From Anabaena sphaerica FACHB-251 (GTDB lineage Bacteria > Cyanobacteriota > Cyanobacteriia > Cyanobacteriales > Nostocaceae): a DNA stretch of 64,000 nt. Position numbers and translations under genes: made by a program. The stretch lies in assembly GCF_014696825.1 (NCBI RefSeq), contig NZ_JACJQU010000001.1, positions 248,001-312,000 on the forward strand. Direction: 5' to 3'. This document shows, one piece after another, positions 63,598-64,000 of the stretch (positions within the stretch are counted from its first letter, which is position 1; the number at the start of each line of letters is the position of its first letter). The notes beneath the pieces are model-generated. The model had not been told where the DNA came from. It saw only the letters and a list, made by a program, of their open reading frames with translations, and did not search any database.

Positions 63598-64000
63598 TTA
63601 GGATTTTCTGTGCCTCTTCTAAAATTTCTACAACTGCAACTCCATTCCAACCATCAGAACGAGGTTTTTGGCGAGTTTTCAAACATTCTAAAAAATGCTG
63701 ACACTCAATTTTTAATGGTTCTGAATTTGCTACTTCTACTACTTCGCTGCCTTGATCATGATGTTGTAAATTTTGGTCAATATATTTATTATGAATAGTA
63801 ACAGTTTGTTGCACTTCATCGTAAACCAGCATTTGTTTTTCGGCAATAACTACAGTGCTACGCTGAGTTAATGGCCAATACCAAGAACAACTAATTTGGG
63901 CAGATTGACCTGTTGAAAAACTCAGATCAACTTGCACAAAATCAGCTATTTTTGGTTGTAAAATAGCTTTACCTTGGGCTTGAACTTGTGTTAGTTTGGG
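63590..64000 (-). CDS. Gfo/Idh/MocA-family oxidoreductase, partial (WbpB-like)
   Basis: The frame is open to the window's right edge, with no start inside, so the N-terminal NAD domain lies outside. About 136 codons of the C-terminal part are seen: [20 protein letters not shown] and [28 protein letters not shown], typical of the family's substrate domain end. The overlap with the WbpD-like gene suggests the WbpB role: oxidising UDP-GlcNAc-uronic acid at carbon 3. Confidence 0.85.
   Translation of the reverse strand, partial: PKLTQVQAQGKAILQPKIADFVQVDLSFSTGQSAQISCSWYWPLTQRSTVVIAEKQMLVYDEVQQTVTIHNKYIDQNLQHHDQGSEVVEVANSEPLKIECQHFLECLKTRQKPRSDGWNGVAVVEILEEAQKILND

Overview
The window comes from a filamentous, heterocyst-type cyanobacterium (order Nostocales). 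The evidence is form I Rubisco in the order rbcL-rbcX-rbcS, a beta-carotene hydroxylase of the CrtR type, cyanobacterial families (DUF3086, DUF3119, DUF1400), many copies of the palindromic octamer GCGATCGC, abundant short tandem heptamer repeats (STRR, e.g. GGGAACA, GGTGACA, ACTCCTG), and an RNase P RNA gene that carries such a repeat inside it. No tRNA, rRNA or CRISPR array was seen.

Layout. 1-403: start of a secreted CAP-domain protein, cut by the window edge. 0.9-15.8 kb: mostly housekeeping and membrane genes (trpB, an ABC exporter half, galE, a periplasmic protein plus membrane protein pair that may handle copper or heme, an M28 peptidase, a DUF1400 hydrolase, an ECF transporter T subunit, der). 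Between them lie an Rpn-type nuclease, a dead Uma2 gene and a kinase scrap. 16-18.2 kb: a coiled-coil protein with a very short WD40 region and an M15 peptidase. 18.6-18.8 kb: the right end of an IS605/TnpB element whose last bases now form the end of a Gfo/Idh oxidoreductase gene. 19.9-21.4 kb: rnc and rnpB side by side. 21.4-35.6 kb: corA, a lone groEL under a perfect CIRCE operator, a GlcNAc-1-phosphate transferase, fabG, a second Rpn protein, a class II aldolase, a gutted Ser/Thr kinase, thioredoxin, prmA, serA, panB and a propeller protein.

36.3-38.7 kb is the Rubisco operon with a long leader. 38.8-41.7 kb is an AT-rich accessory stretch: a TPR protein with no clear start, a Phd/PIN toxin-antitoxin pair, an SGNH hydrolase and a GNAT acetyltransferase. 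41.8-51.5 kb returns to core genes: aroH, sppA, a + strand lipid set (MlaE-type permease, DUF3119, DUF3086, plsY), crtR and pyk.

52-64 kb, continuing past the right edge, is a surface-polysaccharide cluster on the minus strand. A WbpB/WbpD/WbpE-like set with overlapping genes would make a diacetamido-uronic sugar. A WecE aminotransferase, a sugar N-formyltransferase, a WecF-like glycosyltransferase and a flippase suggest a 4-amino or 4-formamido-4,6-dideoxy sugar. asnB and a GT4 glycosyltransferase follow. The cluster is decaying or being rebuilt: the UDP-GlcNAc 2-epimerase has one in-frame stop, and a methyltransferase and a hexapeptide acyltransferase survive only as fragments.

The most unusual features are the TnpB/right-end relic that donates a C-terminus, the possible histidine-brace protein next to a DsbD_2/heme-like membrane fusion, the formyl-sugar cassette, and repeats that supply the coding ends of genes. 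All family calls are from reading the sequence; no database search was run.
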